A DNA stretch of 8,282 nucleotides, from contig JAGRAL010000128.1 of the NCBI GenBank assembly GCA_020434605.1, positions 1 through 8,282 on the forward strand, in the 5' to 3' direction. Below the pieces are notes generated by a model. The model worked only from the letters and a program-made list of their open reading frames with translations. It was not told the origin of the DNA and made no database searches. The DNA comes from Bdellovibrionales bacterium (GTDB lineage: Bacteria > Bdellovibrionota > Bdellovibrionia > Bdellovibrionales > UBA840). Below, piece after piece: positions 6,414-8,282 of the stretch; the first letter of the stretch is position 1, and each line of letters opens with the position of its first letter. A program made the position numbers and the translations under genes.

Positions 6414-7607
6414 TTGTTTGATTTCGAACAGATCAGGCTTGACGAAAAAGTAAGATTTTGTAAGAAATTCATGGTCAAGAAGAGGGGGCTCGTGGGGGAC
6501 GACTTACAAATTGCTTATCAAAGTTTCGAATTGGCTACTCTGTATAGAGCCATTGGAAAGTTTGAAGAAGCTAAGTCTAAATTTCAATCAGCACTAGCAG
6601 GATTTAAAACTGCTAGGAAGATGGACTTCTATTTAAAATGTCAAAATGCTCTTTTGCGCTTACACGCAGAAGCGCTAGATTTTGAAGCCATCAATGCAAT
6701 CAAAGAAGAGATCCAAGATTTTGTGATTAAAGACTCCTTAGAGCTAACGTCACAAACATACTACACGCTTGGTATCTGTGCTGCCTATAAAGAGCAAGTG
6801 GATTTAGCAGTAGATTACTTTAGTAAATCTTTGGGCTTAGCCTTTAAAGAAGATAACAAAGAAGACATGTGCCACGCTATTTTTGGGATGGCGACTTGTT
6901 ACCTTAACAAAGGAAAGCTGGATTCAGCTCTTGAAGAAATTCAAAAACTTAGGGTTTTCTTTGAAGTTATACAACTTCCTGATCTAAAAAATGCGACTGA
7001 AGTGGTTTATGGTTTGGTGCTGTGCGCACAAAAAAAGTATGACCTAGCCATTGAAGCATTATGGAAAGCTTATGAAGCACTTAAGAAGGATCACAACACA
7101 GCTACTTTAATTAATGTCTTGTATGCCCTAGGAAAAACCTATTTTAATGCTGGCAAAAAAGAAGAGGCAAAGCTGTATTTGCGTTTAGCGCATAAAGCGG
7201 TTCCTAAAGCGCATCTTGTTCAAAGTCTTAATAAGATCACAGCTCTATTAGATCAATTAGAAGATGACAAAAAATCTGCTTACGACTTAGTGATAAAAAT
7301 CGAAGACCATGCCGTTGTTGAAAAGAAGCAGGGGTCTGTGGATTTTAAAAACCAATTTATCCTATTAGATCTTTTGTATCTTTTGGCAAAAGAGCCAGGA
7401 AAGATCTTTACAAAAGAAGACTTGGTTAAACACATCTGGAATCAAGACTACAACCCAAGTGTGCATGACAATAAGGTTTACGTAACTATTAAGAGATTAC
7501 GTAAGCTACTTGAGCCAAATGTAGAGAAGCCATTTTATATCTATAGATCTAAAAATGGTTATTTTTTAAATCAAAATATTAAAGTAAAAATAGAAACACA
7601 GAATTAG
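6414..7607 (+). CDS. TPR-repeat protein with C-terminal OmpR/PhoB-type winged helix (putative transcriptional regulator)
   Basis: A cytoplasmic putative regulator of 397 residues from a TTG start at 6414, or 378 from the ATG at 6471. Residues about 30-275 form roughly six TPR-like helix pairs, e.g. ELATLYRAIGKFEEAKSKF, LGICAAYKEQVDLAVDYF and LGKTYFNAGKKEEAKLYL, expected to bind a protein or peptide. Residues 309-385 form an OmpR-like winged helix: FILLDLLYLLAKEPGKIFTK, DLVKHIW, the recognition-helix region KVYVTIKRLRKLLE, and the wing IYRSKNGYFLN. There is no receiver domain, so control by phosphorylation is unlikely and the TPR part probably senses a partner. Neither start has a good ribosome binding site. 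TTG is listed because the residues before Met20 continue the helical pattern, but the ATG is a real alternative. The next gene begins 16 bases after the stop and is likely co-transcribed. Confidence 0.88.
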   Translation: MFDFEQIRLDEKVRFCKKFMVKKRGLVGDDLQIAYQSFELATLYRAIGKFEEAKSKFQSALAGFKTARKMDFYLKCQNALLRLHAEALDFEAINAIKEEIQDFVIKDSLELTSQTYYTLGICAAYKEQVDLAVDYFSKSLGLAFKEDNKEDMCHAIFGMATCYLNKGKLDSALEEIQKLRVFFEVIQLPDLKNATEVVYGLVLCAQKKYDLAIEALWKAYEALKKDHNTATLINVLYALGKTYFNAGKKEEAKLYLRLAHKAVPKAHLVQSLNKITALLDQLEDDKKSAYDLVIKIEDHAVVEKKQGSVDFKNQFILLDLLYLLAKEPGKIFTKEDLVKHIWNQDYNPSVHDNKVYVTIKRLRKLLEPNVEKPFYIYRSKNGYFLNQNIKVKIETQN

Positions 7608-7623
7608 GGGATTTGGGGGATTT
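7607..7623 (+). promoter_or_regulatory. Duplicated G-rich ribosome binding site
   Basis: GGGGATTT occurs twice (7607-7614 and 7616-7623), the first starting in the previous stop codon. The second places GGGGGA four bases before the ATG at 7624. It pairs with the anti-Shine-Dalgarno only with a G-U pair, and resembles the AGGGGGG before the lipoprotein start at 4623. Confidence 0.55.
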
Positions 7624-8151
7624 ATGAGGTTATTATTATTACTGCTGGTATGTATTCCGATTTTTAGTAACGCACATGTAGGGGATACTCCTAGCTTTGC
7701 AAACCTTGACGGCATAGGAACGTTTGGCGGTGATTGGCCATTTCCTCTAGGCCCTGAAAGTGACCTACCTGAAAACATTAGCGGTCTATACGAAGTTAGA
7801 GAGTCAGTGGATGGTGCTTACTTTAATATTAGTAGAGAGATCAATCCAGACACACTAAGAATGGACTCTAGAATGGATTTATTTGACCCATGTACATTTA
7901 AGCCTACAGCCTCTGGGGATGTGTATATTCGTAAAAACACTTTATATACGACCCTACAGTATCCAGAGACGGATAAGAGAGTGCGTGTTCGCTTAAAGTC
8001 CTTTGAAAAGTCAGATACTGATAGCACCGAGCAATTAGTACTGATTATTTTAAAGTCCAACTCTAAGGATATGGAAAAGTACTTTCCGGTAGAGAAAATT
8101 GATATCGAAGACGTTATCAAGAAGTGTAAAAAACCACCCGGAAAACCATAA
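7624..8151 (+). CDS. Predicted periplasmic or secreted protein of unknown function (175 aa)
   Basis: I do not recognise a family. The first 17 residues are a standard Sec signal peptide: MR, a run of six leucines, then IFSNA with cleavage expected before His18. There is no lipobox cysteine at the cleavage site, so the product should be soluble in the periplasm or secreted. The mature part starts with a Gly/Pro/Phe-rich stretch (GTFGGDWPFPLGP), continues as probable beta strands (ISGLYEVRES, DVYIRKNTLYTTLQ, RVRVRLKSFE, QLVLIILKS) and ends in a basic, proline-containing tail. It has two cysteines, in DPCTF and KKCKKP, which could form one disulfide. The beta pattern suggests a small barrel or sandwich, without a named fold. 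The ATG at 7624 follows a G-rich ribosome binding site. Position behind the TPR/winged-helix gene suggests an operon in which the regulator may control or sense this protein. Confidence 0.85.
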   Translation: MRLLLLLLVCIPIFSNAHVGDTPSFANLDGIGTFGGDWPFPLGPESDLPENISGLYEVRESVDGAYFNISREINPDTLRMDSRMDLFDPCTFKPTASGDVYIRKNTLYTTLQYPETDKRVRVRLKSFEKSDTDSTEQLVLIILKSNSKDMEKYFPVEKIDIEDVIKKCKKPPGKP

Positions 8152-8183
8152 TAGCCTGCAATTTAAGCTATTGTGATGAATAT

Positions 8184-8226
8184 AACCCTCTGTTTTACGC
8201 ACAAAGTGCTGGACAAACAGGGGGTT
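8184..8226 (+). terminator. Long branched stem-loop before the tRNA gene, possible terminator
   Basis: AACCCTCTGTTT (8184-8195) pairs with AAACAGGGGGTT (8215-8226) over 12 bp with one U-G pair, and a second small hairpin GCAC-AAA-GTGC (8199-8209) sits inside the loop. It begins 32 bases after the stop of the exported-protein gene. The following CGTTTATTAAG is only modestly U-rich, so termination is likely but not certain. Confidence 0.55.
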
Positions 8227-8253
8227 CGTTTATTAAGTTACGCCTACTTCTTT

Positions 8254-8282
8254 AGGAGATTAGCTCAGTTGGTAGAGCGCCA
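8254..8282 (+). tRNA. tRNA gene, 5' part only (isotype not visible)
   Basis: AGGAGAT would be the 7-base 5' acceptor strand, followed by T8-A9, a D stem GCTC/GAGC (8263-8266 and 8275-8278) and the conserved D loop AGTTGGTA. The window ends in the first bases of the anticodon stem, so the anticodon and isotype cannot be read. An A at position 1 occurs in, for example, tRNA-Trp and tRNA-Ile of other bacteria, which is only a weak hint. Confidence 0.88.

Noticed and set aside
7818..8120. Antisense open frame inside the exported-protein gene, and another at 7566-7778
   Set aside because: The plus-strand gene has a convincing signal peptide and start; the antisense frames have no ribosome binding site or recognisable motif.
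1..8282. CRISPR array, insertion sequence or phage attachment site
   Set aside because: I see no regularly spaced repeats, no transposase-like protein and no terminal inverted repeats; the tRNA is cut off, so an attachment site at its 3' end cannot be judged.

Overview
The window looks like chromosomal DNA from a Gram-negative predatory-type bacterium of the Bdellovibrio/Bacteriovorax group (Bdellovibrionota). This placement is inferred from family content, not from a search. The clues are AT-rich DNA, a clpX-lon pair, a TIGR02147/DUF4423-family regulator (a family best known from Fibrobacter and Bdellovibrio relatives), a TPR plus OmpR-type DNA-binding protein, and several small exported proteins with no recognisable family. 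Two of those exported proteins carry an unusual (F/Y)-Q-N-C lipoprotein signal.

Layout. Bases 1-2994 (+) hold the 3' end of clpX followed closely by a complete lon, closed by a strong bidirectional terminator at 3018-3045. Bases 3044-4623 (-) hold two lipoprotein genes in the same direction: a 356-residue protein with 12 cysteines after the lipidation cysteine, then a 150-residue protein. An 11-bp hairpin lies between them. Bases 4624-4892 form a divergent control region with several inverted repeats and a recurring CGTATTC heptamer. Bases 4893-5405 (+) encode a third lipoprotein. It converges on, and overlaps by 13 bp, a TIGR02147-family regulator gene at 5393-6223 (-). A second divergent control region follows. 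Bases 6414-7607 (+) encode a TPR/winged-helix regulator, and 16 bp later a signal-peptide protein of unknown function lies at 7624-8151 (+). The window ends with a long stem-loop (8184-8226) and the first 29 bases of a tRNA gene.

How the genes may work together. ClpX and Lon are housekeeping AAA+ protein-quality-control enzymes and look co-transcribed. The middle of the window reads as an accessory surface module: two DNA-binding regulators of types common in this lineage sit among exported, cysteine-containing proteins whose mature parts all have even cysteine numbers, which suggests oxidative folding in the periplasm. The link between the regulators and the exported proteins is inferred from gene order and from operator-like repeats only.
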